64,000 nucleotides of DNA from Methanogranum sp963676045. Its GTDB lineage: Archaea; Thermoplasmatota; Thermoplasmata; Methanomassiliicoccales; Methanomethylophilaceae. Within the stretch, counting starts at the first letter, position 1. Each line of letters opens with the position of its first letter. Made by a program: the position numbers and the translations under genes. The notes beneath the pieces were generated by a model. The model was given only the letters and a program-made list of their open reading frames with translations, was not told the origin of the DNA and ran no database searches. This document shows positions 7,136 through 15,595 of this stretch, in pieces. Location of the stretch: the NCBI GenBank assembly GCA_963676045.1, contig OY780938.1:930001-994000 (forward strand), read 5' to 3'.

Positions 7136-8629
7136 ATGTTGGATTTCAAAGTTCAGCTGATGGACGTCGGCAAGACCACCCTCCCAATAAGTGCCCTCAT
7201 AATCGGGCTCTATTCGATATTTCTAGACCCGTCTGCATCCGAATTCGCAGCGGCATTGCTATGCTGTGCATTCGTCATAATGGGCTTCTCCCTTTTCCTG
7301 TACGGGGTGGACATAGGTGTCATCCCCATGGGCATCGCCATAGGTTCCGAGATGCCGAAACGGAAATCGATGTTCTTCATGATCGTGATGATGTTCGTAA
7401 TTGGGATGACAGTGACACTCGCGGAACCTGATGTATCGGTATTCAGCAAAACTGTTTCCGACGTCTACTCCTCGGTCCAGTTCTGGCCATTGATGCTGTC
7501 CATTTCCATGGGCGTCGGGGCGTTCCTTGTCCTAGCTGCCCTGAAGATCGTATTCGACATCTCCCTGCGTATCCTGCTTACTGTAGGTTACATGATCGTC
7601 ATAATCCTAGCCTTGATAGTACCGGAGACGTTCGTGGGAATAGCATTCGATTCCGGTGGCGTGACCACGGGGGCAATGACCCTGCCTGTGATACTCGCGA
7701 TGGGCATGGGGATATGCATGATCATATCCTCCAGGAGCAGCATGAGTGGATTCGGCATGGTAGGCCTCGCCTCCATAGGGCCGATAATATTCGTGCTCTC
7801 GTATGGCCTGCTGATCGGCCCGATCGACGCTGCATCCACTGCCCATACCGTCGACAGCACATTGAGCATTGTGAAGACGATGGACCAATTGCTATCGTGC
7901 ACGTTTCAGGTAGCCATAGCGATCGGTCCGCTATATCTGATCTTCCTAGTGTTCCAGAGATATTTCCTGCATTATTCCTGGAGGGATTTCAGGATCATGA
8001 GCATAGGCATAGGCATAGCATCATTCGGCATGATACTGTTCCTTACGGGGGTCTATGCAGGATTCATGCCGTTGGCTGGAAAGCTGGGTCAATATCTGGC
8101 CGACAACGGGAGCAGCATCCTCATAATGGTTCTAGGCCTGGTCATCGGACTCCTGGTTGTAATGTCCGAACCTGCAATTAAGATTCTAAGCAAACAGATA
8201 GAATCCGCATCCAATGGCGAGTTCAGCGCAAAATTGATAACTGCGGTGATAGCCATCGGAGTATCAACATTCGTTGGAACCGGCCTGTATCTGCTGTCGA
8301 TCGGACTCATGTCGATGTACTATCTGCTCCCGATCTACGCGATAGCGATAATACTGACGTGGATAATTGACAAGGACCTGATTGGTATAACCTATGATGC
8401 GGGCGGTGTGGCGGCAGGCCCCATGTCCGTGGCGATCATAATGACCATATACGCATCCATAGCCGGAGTGGTATATCCCGGCGTTTCAGGCACCGTCCAT
8501 GCCTTCGGGGCTATCGCGCTGATCGCTGTCGCACCGATAATATCGCTATCACTGCTCGGGGTCGTGATGCGCTACAAGAAGGGCAAAAAAGAGGCCGAAG
8601 GTCCAGGAAACGATATCAACAGCCTGTGA
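7136..8629 (+). CDS. DUF1538 integral membrane protein (putative transporter)
   Basis: 497 residues with about 12-14 membrane segments. The protein is an internal duplication: FDSGGVTTGAMT near residue 168 and YDAGGVAAGPMS near residue 420 are matching glycine-rich signatures of the DUF1538 fold. The family is linked in bacteria to uncharacterised transport; the substrate is unknown. ATG 7136 is leaderless by TATA spacing. The divergent LysR-like gene suggests substrate-responsive control. Downstream, 51 bases away, lies a hydrogenase-type maturation protease gene, which may or may not share the transcript. Confidence 0.85.
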   Translation: MLDFKVQLMDVGKTTLPISALIIGLYSIFLDPSASEFAAALLCCAFVIMGFSLFLYGVDIGVIPMGIAIGSEMPKRKSMFFMIVMMFVIGMTVTLAEPDVSVFSKTVSDVYSSVQFWPLMLSISMGVGAFLVLAALKIVFDISLRILLTVGYMIVIILALIVPETFVGIAFDSGGVTTGAMTLPVILAMGMGICMIISSRSSMSGFGMVGLASIGPIIFVLSYGLLIGPIDAASTAHTVDSTLSIVKTMDQLLSCTFQVAIAIGPLYLIFLVFQRYFLHYSWRDFRIMSIGIGIASFGMILFLTGVYAGFMPLAGKLGQYLADNGSSILIMVLGLVIGLLVVMSEPAIKILSKQIESASNGEFSAKLITAVIAIGVSTFVGTGLYLLSIGLMSMYYLLPIYAIAIILTWIIDKDLIGITYDAGGVAAGPMSVAIIMTIYASIAGVVYPGVSGTVHAFGAIALIAVAPIISLSLLGVVMRYKKGKKEAEGPGNDINSL

Positions 8630-8680
8630 TATCATAGGACGGCTTTCAAAAAGGATTTGGTTATCTCCTCGGGGGAATGA

Positions 8681-9184
8681 ATGATGAAGGATTGCGATCG
8701 ATTCATAATAATAGGGCTGGGCAGCCCCATAATGACAGATGATGCCATCGGACTGCATGTGGCACAGGCGATAGAGGATATGAACCTGAGCGATGTCGAC
8801 ACCCTTCAGGAAGCTGTTGGCGGATTGGAGATCCTGCCCATGATAAGGGGCTATAGATTCGCCATAATCGTAGATGCGATCCAGACATACCAACAAAGAC
8901 CAGGTACCATCATGATCTACGATCCAGACGACTTCGAGGAAACCGTTGGAAATACGTTCGCTCACGACATCAACCTCGCCACAGCACTAAAGATCGGCAA
9001 GCAGATGGACCCCTCGACCATGCCTGAGAAGGTATTGTTCGTGGCAATAGAGGTCGAGGATATACAGACCATGAGCGAGAGCATGACCTCGGATGTCGAA
9101 GCTTCACTAGGGCCCGCGGTCGATGCTGTCAATTATCTGATGGGGCAGCTCAGATGTCGATCCCCGTCGGATCGAACTTCTTGA
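8681..9184 (+). CDS. Hydrogenase maturation protease (HycI/HupD family)
   Basis: 167 residues. These nickel-sensing endopeptidases trim the C-terminus of [NiFe] hydrogenase large subunits. The N-terminus has GLGSPIMTDDAIGLHVAQ, matching the GxGNxxxxDDGxG signature with an Asp for nickel sensing; the second metal Asp is in the VDAIQ segment (near residue 67). In a methanogen the clients would be Mvh, Frh or Ech type large subunits, none of which are in the window. The 3' end overlaps the convergent M16 gene by 35 bases. Confidence 0.87.
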   Translation: MMKDCDRFIIIGLGSPIMTDDAIGLHVAQAIEDMNLSDVDTLQEAVGGLEILPMIRGYRFAIIVDAIQTYQQRPGTIMIYDPDDFEETVGNTFAHDINLATALKIGKQMDPSTMPEKVLFVAIEVEDIQTMSESMTSDVEASLGPAVDAVNYLMGQLRCRSPSDRTS

Positions 9185-10424
9185 TACTCCTGTTGCCTTT
9201 ACCGAGGACCGATATGTTGAGATGCTTTGGATCCAGTATATCGTTGGCCACATGCATGATGTCTTCCTCTGTCACGGCCTCGATCGCCATCAGACGGTCT
9301 TCCATAGTATGACACTTGCCGTTGAGCATGAAATCCCTTCCCAGCCTGTACATCCTATGCTCGGTGGATTCCATCGACCTCACGTATGCGCCTTTCAACA
9401 GCCTCTTGGTCCTTATGAGCTCTCCTTCCTGAAGGCCTTCCTTCTTTATCTGGGCACATACTTTGGCGGTGACCTCTATCGCATTTAGAACATTCTCATC
9501 CGTGCATGACATGTATGCGACAAGCGACGCCGCGTCGCAGTATTGTTCGATCGTCGTATGGACCGAATACACCAGGGCCCTCTTCTCCCTTACCTCCTGG
9601 AAAAGCCTGGAGCTCGTGCCTGCGCCCAGCATGGTGCTCAACATCAATGCGGGAACGCGATATCTGTCATTGGGGCCGTATGCTGGGAAACCCATGCCCA
9701 CATGATAATGATCGGAATCATTCTTGACGAACATGTAATTAGTATCCGGTTTCTTCGGGGCCTCCCTCTGTATGTTCCTCTTGCCCGCCATATGGTCGAA
9801 TTTATCGGATGCCCATTCCAAGGTATCCTTCTCATCCACATTGCCTGCCGCGAAGACGGCCATGTTCGGTATGCCGTATCTGTCCTCGTAGTAATCCCTC
9901 AACTCCTTGGAACCGAGCCCTTTGACTATCTCCTCGAGGCCCCCTTCATCCTGGGAAAGGGGATGCCCCCTCCACATGTTCTGGGAGAATATGTCGTGTA
10001 TGTATGATTCGGGCTCGCTCTTGACCATGCTCAGCTCCTGAAGGACTATCTTCTTCTCAAGCTCGACGTCCTTGTCGTTTATCAACGGGTTGGCCACTAT
10101 GTCCGACACCATCTCCTTGGCGACTTCCTTTGTCTCCTTGATTGTGACACCGAAGAAGGCCGTGAGCTCCCTGCCTGTGAACGCGTTGGTCTCGCCGCCC
10201 GCCCCCTCTATCTCCTTGGACATCTGATATGATGTGCGGTTCTTCGTCTCTCTGAACACCACGTGCTCCAAAAGATGCGATATGCCGAATATCTCCTTCG
10301 TCTCATCCCTGGAACCCGTGCCTACGGCCACCATGTATCCTGAACTCTCACATCCTGGTATGAATTCCGTGACCACTGGTATCCCTCCGTCTGTCCTTGA
10401 AATGGTTATAATGTTCTTGTCCAT
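9150..10424 (-). CDS. M16-family zinc peptidase
   Basis: 424 residues from ATG 10424. The inverted zinc motif HLLEH is at residues 50-54, with the usual distal glutamate about 75 residues later, so the catalytic half is intact. A second, non-catalytic M16 domain (peptidase_M16_C) follows. The length is that of the two-domain processing-peptidase or PqqL-like subunits. A longer frame begins at 10475, but the AT-rich promoter element lies at about 10446-10458, so the internal ATG is chosen. Such peptidases are uncommon in methanogens; the substrate is unknown. Confidence 0.88.
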   Translation of the reverse strand: MDKNIITISRTDGGIPVVTEFIPGCESSGYMVAVGTGSRDETKEIFGISHLLEHVVFRETKNRTSYQMSKEIEGAGGETNAFTGRELTAFFGVTIKETKEVAKEMVSDIVANPLINDKDVELEKKIVLQELSMVKSEPESYIHDIFSQNMWRGHPLSQDEGGLEEIVKGLGSKELRDYYEDRYGIPNMAVFAAGNVDEKDTLEWASDKFDHMAGKRNIQREAPKKPDTNYMFVKNDSDHYHVGMGFPAYGPNDRYRVPALMLSTMLGAGTSSRLFQEVREKRALVYSVHTTIEQYCDAASLVAYMSCTDENVLNAIEVTAKVCAQIKKEGLQEGELIRTKRLLKGAYVRSMESTEHRMYRLGRDFMLNGKCHTMEDRLMAIEAVTEEDIMHVANDILDPKHLNISVLGKGNRSIKKFDPTGIDI

Positions 10425-10481
10425 GCTATCGATGTCACATTGATGCGTTAAATTAATAGTTTTAGTGAGATACACCGGACA

Positions 10482-11201
10482 ATGTCAGAGTTTAAGATCA
10501 TAAGACGCGCGAAAATGGAACTCAAGGACCCTGTTGCAATAATGGGCTTCCCGACTGTCGGCTTGGTCGGATCGATCTTGGCCAGTTATATCTCGAAGGA
10601 AAAGGGCATGCAGTTCATCGCAGGTATCACGTCCTCGGAATTGCCGCCGTACACTCTGATACAGAATAGTGAGCCTTACCCTCCGATACGCATCTACGGC
10701 TATAACACCGAGAATGGGTCCAGCATACTTGTGATAACATCCGAGATCTCACCTAAACCAGAACTCTGCTATGCCTTGTCCATTGAGATAATGAATCTGC
10801 TCAATGAACTGGGCGTGCACAGACTGATAGCGTTGGAAGGCGTCGGCCAATATGAGAACTCGGAAATAGTGGTATGCGGTAACAACAAAGATACGCTAGA
10901 TAAAGCGAGAAATGCTGAATTGAAAGTGCTCGACGATGGATTGGTCCGTGGCATGACCGGTGTCATGTTATATGAGGGAAGGGACATGGAGATCGACGTC
11001 CTTGCGTTGCTTTGCCCTGCAGACCCCAATATGCCGGACCCGAGGGCCTCGGCATCCATAATCGAACCGCTGAAAAAACTGATACCGGAACTGGATATCG
11101 AATCGGAACCCCTGATCAAAGAAGCGGACGAGATGGAAAGTAAGATACGCGACGAACTGCAGAATGACTGCAGGAACGACAACAGACAGATATACGGATG
11201 A
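10482..11201 (+). CDS. PAC2-family protein (proteasome assembly chaperone-like)
   Basis: 239 residues of the PAC2 family, archaeal relatives of the eukaryotic proteasome assembling chaperone 2. The conserved start of the fold, VAIMGFPTVGLVGSILASYI, is at residues 18-37, and EGVGQY and the LLCPADPNMPDPRASA segment follow. The C-terminal 30 residues are charged and helical. Its direct role in archaea is not proven. ATG 10482 is leaderless or nearly so, divergent from the M16 peptidase gene, and the gene is followed after four bases by the arginine decarboxylase. Confidence 0.88.
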   Translation: MSEFKIIRRAKMELKDPVAIMGFPTVGLVGSILASYISKEKGMQFIAGITSSELPPYTLIQNSEPYPPIRIYGYNTENGSSILVITSEISPKPELCYALSIEIMNLLNELGVHRLIALEGVGQYENSEIVVCGNNKDTLDKARNAELKVLDDGLVRGMTGVMLYEGRDMEIDVLALLCPADPNMPDPRASASIIEPLKKLIPELDIESEPLIKEADEMESKIRDELQNDCRNDNRQIYG

Positions 11202-11205
11202 GAAA

Positions 11206-11679
11206 ATGAAACTTATACCAACGGAATTCTTTATCACATCAGGCAAGGCCACCAGCAAGGTATCCGACCTGAACGCGTTCGATCTGGCCTTGATAATGGC
11301 CAACATAGGGGAGCAGAACTTGGTGGCTGTATCCTCCGTAATACCGATAGGAGCCAAGAGAGTGGAAAAAAAGGAATTGGACATGGGCGCAGTAACGCAT
11401 TGTGTCCTTTCACAGATGAGAGGGAAGAACGGGGAAGTCGTCTCAGCCGGTATAGCTTATGCATACCGGAAGGATGGCAAAGGAGGATATGTCGCCGAAG
11501 GGCATCTCCACGGATCCGCCAAGAACCTAGATGTCGAACTCAGGGAAAAGATGGTCGAGATGGCCAGGATAAGGGACGTGGAGTTGGAGGAGATCAACAC
11601 CCTCACCGAGGAGCTTAAGATCCCCACAGGTCAATTCGGATGCTGCATCGCATCCCTTGTCTTCACTGAATACAGGTGA
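11206..11679 (+). CDS. pdaD: Pyruvoyl-dependent arginine decarboxylase
   Basis: 157 residues. The enzyme makes agmatine from arginine, feeding polyamine synthesis and the agmatidine modification of tRNA-Ile(CAT). The proenzyme self-cleaves at a serine pair, here Ser43-Ser44 in NLVAVSSVIP, leaving a pyruvoyl group on the larger chain. The active-site region GAVTHCVLSQMRG is also conserved. A longer frame begins at 11164 inside the PAC2 gene, but ATG 11206 begins MKLIPTEFF as the family does and lies just after the PAC2 stop. Confidence 0.93.
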   Translation: MKLIPTEFFITSGKATSKVSDLNAFDLALIMANIGEQNLVAVSSVIPIGAKRVEKKELDMGAVTHCVLSQMRGKNGEVVSAGIAYAYRKDGKGGYVAEGHLHGSAKNLDVELREKMVEMARIRDVELEEINTLTEELKIPTGQFGCCIASLVFTEYR

Positions 11680-11682
11680 GAT

Positions 11683-12114
11683 ATGTATTCCGTCGTCCCT
11701 TGTCCAGGTTGCAATAGGCTGAGGATGGTCGATAACAACATGCTGACCTCCGATTGCCCTTATTGCGGGAAGAACTCTGAGCATAGGACCCTTAAGATAC
11801 TGTATTCCGACGAAGATCAGGGCGCATGCCGGGCGGTCATCTCCAAATTCTATGGATTCGTGCCTGATAAGAAAGATAACAAGGAACGCATAGAGAAGGC
11901 AGACCCTCATTCAACGCTAGTGTACAGATATGAGAAATGCAAATCCATAGATGAGAAGATCGAAGTGCTTTCCAAAGGGCTTACCGAGATATATGGAACG
12001 TTCACCCTCCAAGACCTCGAGGGCATCGACCCGAAGAATGCCAAGAAATTGTTGGAAGCGATGTGCAACGACTGTTCCATTGCAGAGGTCAGACCTGGAC
12101 GTTACAAGGCCTGA
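11683..12114 (+). CDS. Zinc-ribbon protein of unknown function
   Basis: 143 residues. The N-terminus forms a zinc ribbon, CPGC at residues 7-10 and CPYC at 25-28, resembling DUF1922-type small ribbon domains. The rest is a mostly helical region with a C-terminal helix-hairpin or winged-helix-like part ending in CNDCSIAEVRPGRY. It begins four bases after pdaD and is likely co-transcribed with PAC2 and pdaD. A nucleic-acid-binding role is plausible but not shown. Confidence 0.75.
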   Translation: MYSVVPCPGCNRLRMVDNNMLTSDCPYCGKNSEHRTLKILYSDEDQGACRAVISKFYGFVPDKKDNKERIEKADPHSTLVYRYEKCKSIDEKIEVLSKGLTEIYGTFTLQDLEGIDPKNAKKLLEAMCNDCSIAEVRPGRYKA

Positions 12115-12116
12115 TG

Positions 12117-12833
12117 TCACTTCGGTATGTCATCGCGCTTCTTACCTTCCGTCCTGAGCACATCCCTGACGACATTGGAAAGATTCTGTACCACCGTGCG
12201 ATAGAAATATCCTACCGATATCAGCAATGCGACGATCGTGCATGCCCACACCATTATGTCTGTTGATGACATGAAAGAAGCTGTAAGGACCAAAGTGAAT
12301 GCGACGTTGAAGAACATCGCCTGCATGGCGAACTCCATCACCCTGTGCCTCGCTATGCCTTCTCCGACCGTCGTACCGATGGCCGCGAATGCCAAGACAT
12401 ATCCCAATCCGTACAAGAACAGTTGCAGATAGCCGATCGCGTCTATCTGAGACCCGAAATTCATTGCGCTTTTGGCAATGAAATATATGAAACCGAATGC
12501 GAACGTGCATCCGAGGCCGAGGCCGAATCCGTATCCATAGAACACCGTATCCGATTTGCCACGGAATCTTTTAAGATTGAAGACAACGACGCATGCGAGT
12601 ATCTCTATGACCGCGAACAGTATCGCATAGATTATACTGGACCATACATAGGTATAGAAAGCGAACAATATCGTTCCAGTTATCAAAGCGATAGAGAACA
12701 ATATGAAGAAGGTTGGATCGCTGAAGAACGGCTGTTCGACCGCTGGATATGTGTATTTCTTAAGGACCAGATACATTACCAGTAGAGTGGGCGCGAATGC
12801 CATTATCGCCGCCGCCATCAAGAGCATCTCCAT
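12117..12833 (-). CDS. Multi-pass membrane protein, unknown
   Basis: 238 residues with about seven predicted membrane segments, beginning at residue 3 and ending near residue 213, followed by a short basic tail ending KKRDDIPK. The glycine-rich stretch YGYGFGLGLGCTFAFGF (about residues 99-115) recalls PrsW-like or CAAX-type folds, but I see no catalytic motif, so I assign no function. It follows the PP-loop fusion gene by 24 bases in the same direction and its 3' end faces the zinc-ribbon gene with a two-base gap. Confidence 0.75.
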   Translation of the reverse strand: MEMLLMAAAIMAFAPTLLVMYLVLKKYTYPAVEQPFFSDPTFFILFSIALITGTILFAFYTYVWSSIIYAILFAVIEILACVVVFNLKRFRGKSDTVFYGYGFGLGLGCTFAFGFIYFIAKSAMNFGSQIDAIGYLQLFLYGLGYVLAFAAIGTTVGEGIARHRVMEFAMQAMFFNVAFTLVLTASFMSSTDIMVWACTIVALLISVGYFYRTVVQNLSNVVRDVLRTEGKKRDDIPK

Positions 12834-12857
12834 GATACACTCATGAACCTCTCATTT

Positions 12858-14810
12858 TTAAGCTTTTGTCATGTCTTTTTTACTAGTGCATTTCGATGGT
12901 TGCCCTGTGTTGGGGCCTTTGTTTACCATCATCTTGTCATAATAATGCACGACCATGCAAGACCTCTCGCACTTGCCGCAATGATTGCATCTCTCGGGGT
13001 CAACGCGCATGCCACCAGATATCAGTATGGCCTTCCTCGGACATCCCTTTACACATATGCCGCATGATGTGCACAATTGCGACCTGAGAAGCCCTTTCAC
13101 TGTCCTTTCGAAGACGTATTGCGCATCCTTTGCGCCATCGGCCGTGACCGATATCTGACCTCCTCCGAATACCTTTGACCTTCCTTCGGCCATCTTGAGG
13201 AGTATCATCTCGAAATCCTGGGAGTACTTTACCTCGCCAACGGTCCTCAGGGCATCATCCGCATACGAGAAATCCCTGTTCCTCGGTATTACGACGATGG
13301 CCTCCATCGAGTATCCTCCCGCCACACATGGTGAGGCTCCCTTGAGCATCTTGATCGAAAGCTTCTTGCCCTTCGTCGGTTCCATCCTGAGATCGAGTCC
13401 CTCTGCAAGCTGGATCATCTTCGGAGGCAATACCTTCCATCTCCAGAAACCCATGTCAACGTATTCCTTGGGAAGACCTTTGCCCTCCGCATCGGAATGA
13501 AGGTATCCCTCCCATTCCGAATACATGTCAGGATGTATCCTCTTGGTGTTCCTCCACTCGCTCGATAGACAAGAGGCGCAGAGATAACACCCGATCCTCT
13601 CGAAATCCATCTCGTACAGGGGGTTGTATCTCAATTTCCTCATCCATATGTATCCCCATACCTCGGCCGCAGACCATGTCCTGACCGGATTCAGATTGGT
13701 CTGGTTCGGAACGAATGGGTTCTTGGAGACGAAACCTATGTTGGATCTGGAAAATGATTCCAATGCCCTGTTGCCTTCGACCGTTATTGTTCCAGCAGGA
13801 TATTCCTTCGAAATCATGTCCGTCATCGGGCCCAGCTTGCAGACCTTGCAGCACCATCTGAAGTCCTTTGCAGGAGGTCCGAATGTATCCACATTGTCCC
13901 AGAACGCATTTCCTGCGCTCGCAACATGCAACGTCTCTTTGTTCTCTTTGACGAATGCCTTAACGTAATCCAAGGTCTCTGGGAATTCCAGACCTGTATC
14001 TATGAAGAGCAATCCTGGATGGTCCACTGCCCTGGAAGCTATGCCATATGCTGCCAAGGAATCCTTGCCTCCTGAGAATGAAACCGTGACCGGTTGTTTT
14101 TTTCCCTTTATGAACGACCTTATGTCGCTGACGCCTCTCGACTCCAGAGAAAGGAGATGCTCTTTGTTAGCTTTCACAAACGCATCTCTATCCGAAATCG
14201 GAGATCTGGGTCTATCCTCCGGCGCATTCAGGTCGCGTATCCTTACCGCCTTCTCGGACTCCCTTATCTGGGAACTGTCCGCCAAAGCTATGCCAGGACC
14301 TGCCTTTGCCGCCTTTTTAACTATTACGGAATCCCCCTCGGCGAAATCACCTACTACTGAGGTTATATTCTGCCCGGGTATGCTCTTTCCTTTCAAATGT
14401 CCGGATAGGTTACTGAACAACACGATGTTCTTGGTGGCCGCATCCCTTATGAGGTCGACACCAGGCTGTCTCAGTTCGATCTTGAGGTCGTTATCCTTCA
14501 TATCGAATCTCAATACCCCTATAACGGTACCATGCGCGATGATCTCGTCTGTCCTGTCCTCTCCGGGTATCTTATTGAAAAATATCATCCTTCCTTCAAA
14601 AGGCGAGAATGTCCCGAAGGTCCTTTCGAACAGGCCCTTCAATATGTCATAACTATCGCCCATGCATGGACGGATGTCCCCTGGGCTGTTTATCTCGAAT
14701 TCCCTTACAGACCCACCGCAAAGTGAGCATCTCTGCCCGAGTATGAGGGTGCCACAGTTGTCACACCATAGACATGTCTCCTTCCCGTGTGCGACATTGT
14801 TGCTTCCCAT
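12858..14810 (-). CDS. Zinc ribbon-PUA-PAPS reductase-like-ferredoxin fusion protein
   Basis: 650 residues. Domains in order: zinc ribbon with Cys 13, 16, 19, 28 and 31; a PUA-like RNA-binding region (about 85-170); an adenylating PP-loop domain with SGGKDS at 246-251; cluster-type cysteines CC at 320-321 with C324, and C408, C411, C414; then two [4Fe-4S] ferredoxin motifs at C580-C590 and C608-C618. The CCKVCKLGPM and GCYLC motifs match the cluster ligands of APS reductases, but the C-terminal catalytic ECGxH motif is missing. Related methanogen proteins are annotated as PAPS reductases. The PUA and ribbon suggest RNA thiolation as an alternative. Confidence 0.85.
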   Translation of the reverse strand: MGSNNVAHGKETCLWCDNCGTLILGQRCSLCGGSVREFEINSPGDIRPCMGDSYDILKGLFERTFGTFSPFEGRMIFFNKIPGEDRTDEIIAHGTVIGVLRFDMKDNDLKIELRQPGVDLIRDAATKNIVLFSNLSGHLKGKSIPGQNITSVVGDFAEGDSVIVKKAAKAGPGIALADSSQIRESEKAVRIRDLNAPEDRPRSPISDRDAFVKANKEHLLSLESRGVSDIRSFIKGKKQPVTVSFSGGKDSLAAYGIASRAVDHPGLLFIDTGLEFPETLDYVKAFVKENKETLHVASAGNAFWDNVDTFGPPAKDFRWCCKVCKLGPMTDMISKEYPAGTITVEGNRALESFSRSNIGFVSKNPFVPNQTNLNPVRTWSAAEVWGYIWMRKLRYNPLYEMDFERIGCYLCASCLSSEWRNTKRIHPDMYSEWEGYLHSDAEGKGLPKEYVDMGFWRWKVLPPKMIQLAEGLDLRMEPTKGKKLSIKMLKGASPCVAGGYSMEAIVVIPRNRDFSYADDALRTVGEVKYSQDFEMILLKMAEGRSKVFGGGQISVTADGAKDAQYVFERTVKGLLRSQLCTSCGICVKGCPRKAILISGGMRVDPERCNHCGKCERSCMVVHYYDKMMVNKGPNTGQPSKCTSKKDMTKA

Positions 14811-14838
14811 GTACTCTCAAAGACGAACATGGTTCATA

Positions 14839-14849
14839 TTTATAAATAA
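14839..14849 (+). promoter_or_regulatory. TATA box of the M50 peptidase gene
   Basis: TTTATAAATAA, 20-30 bases before ATG 14869. It decides that start over the much longer open frame beginning at 14662. Confidence 0.6.
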
Positions 14850-14868
14850 TGATGCGAATGACCTGCAC

Positions 14869-15516
14869 ATGGACTTAGAAGGACTAAGAAGGGTCGACCC
14901 CGGTTTCAAAGGAAGACCCATGGGCCTAAGTTTCAGCAAGGTAGAGATCATAAATATAGCGATAGCCGTGATAGTGCTGTCCATCGCATTCGCGATCATG
15001 CTTTATCGTGGAGGCTCATACCTTGATCCGAACGACGCTTTCAGTTTCGCAATGTTGTTGGTGATATCCGTACTGCTGGTTACATGCAGTTTCCTGATAC
15101 ACGAGCTGGGTCACAAATATGTTGCCCAGTCTTATGGGGCCTGGTCGGAATTCAGGATGTATCCGCTTGGATTGATAATGGCCATCCCGTTCGCATTCTT
15201 CGGATTCCTGTTCGCAGCACCAGGTGCAGTGTACATCCAAGGTAACATCACCAACGAGCAGAACGGCAAGATCTCGATGGCTGGCCCCATGATGAACTTC
15301 ATTATATGCGCCGTAGCCATTGTGGCCACAATATCGACCACCGGGCTGATATCAACTGTTTTGTTCCAGTTGGCATGGCTCAATGCATTCCTCGGATTGT
15401 TCAACATGATACCCATCCCTCCATTCGATGGATCCAAGATAATCGCTTGGAAATGGCAGATATTCCTGATAATGGCAATAATAGGGATAGCAGAGATGGC
15501 GATATTGCTCTTATGA
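14869..15516 (+). CDS. M50-family membrane metalloprotease (site-2 protease-like)
   Basis: 215 residues, about six membrane segments. The zinc-binding HELGH lies within a membrane helix at residues 78-82, and the third ligand is in NMIPIPPFDG (residues 179-188), matching the NPxPxxxxDG signature of archaeal M50B peptidases. No CBS or PDZ domain is attached. Such proteases cut membrane-spanning substrates; the target here is unknown. The gene is a single unit with its own TATA box and a strong terminator hairpin. Confidence 0.9.
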   Translation: MDLEGLRRVDPGFKGRPMGLSFSKVEIINIAIAVIVLSIAFAIMLYRGGSYLDPNDAFSFAMLLVISVLLVTCSFLIHELGHKYVAQSYGAWSEFRMYPLGLIMAIPFAFFGFLFAAPGAVYIQGNITNEQNGKISMAGPMMNFIICAVAIVATISTTGLISTVLFQLAWLNAFLGLFNMIPIPPFDGSKIIAWKWQIFLIMAIIGIAEMAILLL

Positions 15517-15524
15517 ATGAATCG

Positions 15525-15555
15525 ATCGACCTCCGATTATCTATCGGAGGTCGAT
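15525..15555 (+). terminator. Strong hairpin after the M50 gene
   Basis: Perfect 13-base arms ATCGACCTCCGAT and ATCGGAGGTCGAT with a 5-base loop, starting nine bases after the stop. A T-rich stretch follows (TTTAATTTT). It also lies just upstream of the next gene's promoter region. Confidence 0.7.
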
Positions 15556-15595
15556 TCCACTTTAATTTTAAAAACACGGTAATTTAAGTATAAAC

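Noticed and set aside
9150..9184. 35-base overlap of hycI and M16 gene as evidence of a frameshift
   Set aside because: Both C-termini look natural for their families, and short convergent overlaps are common here.
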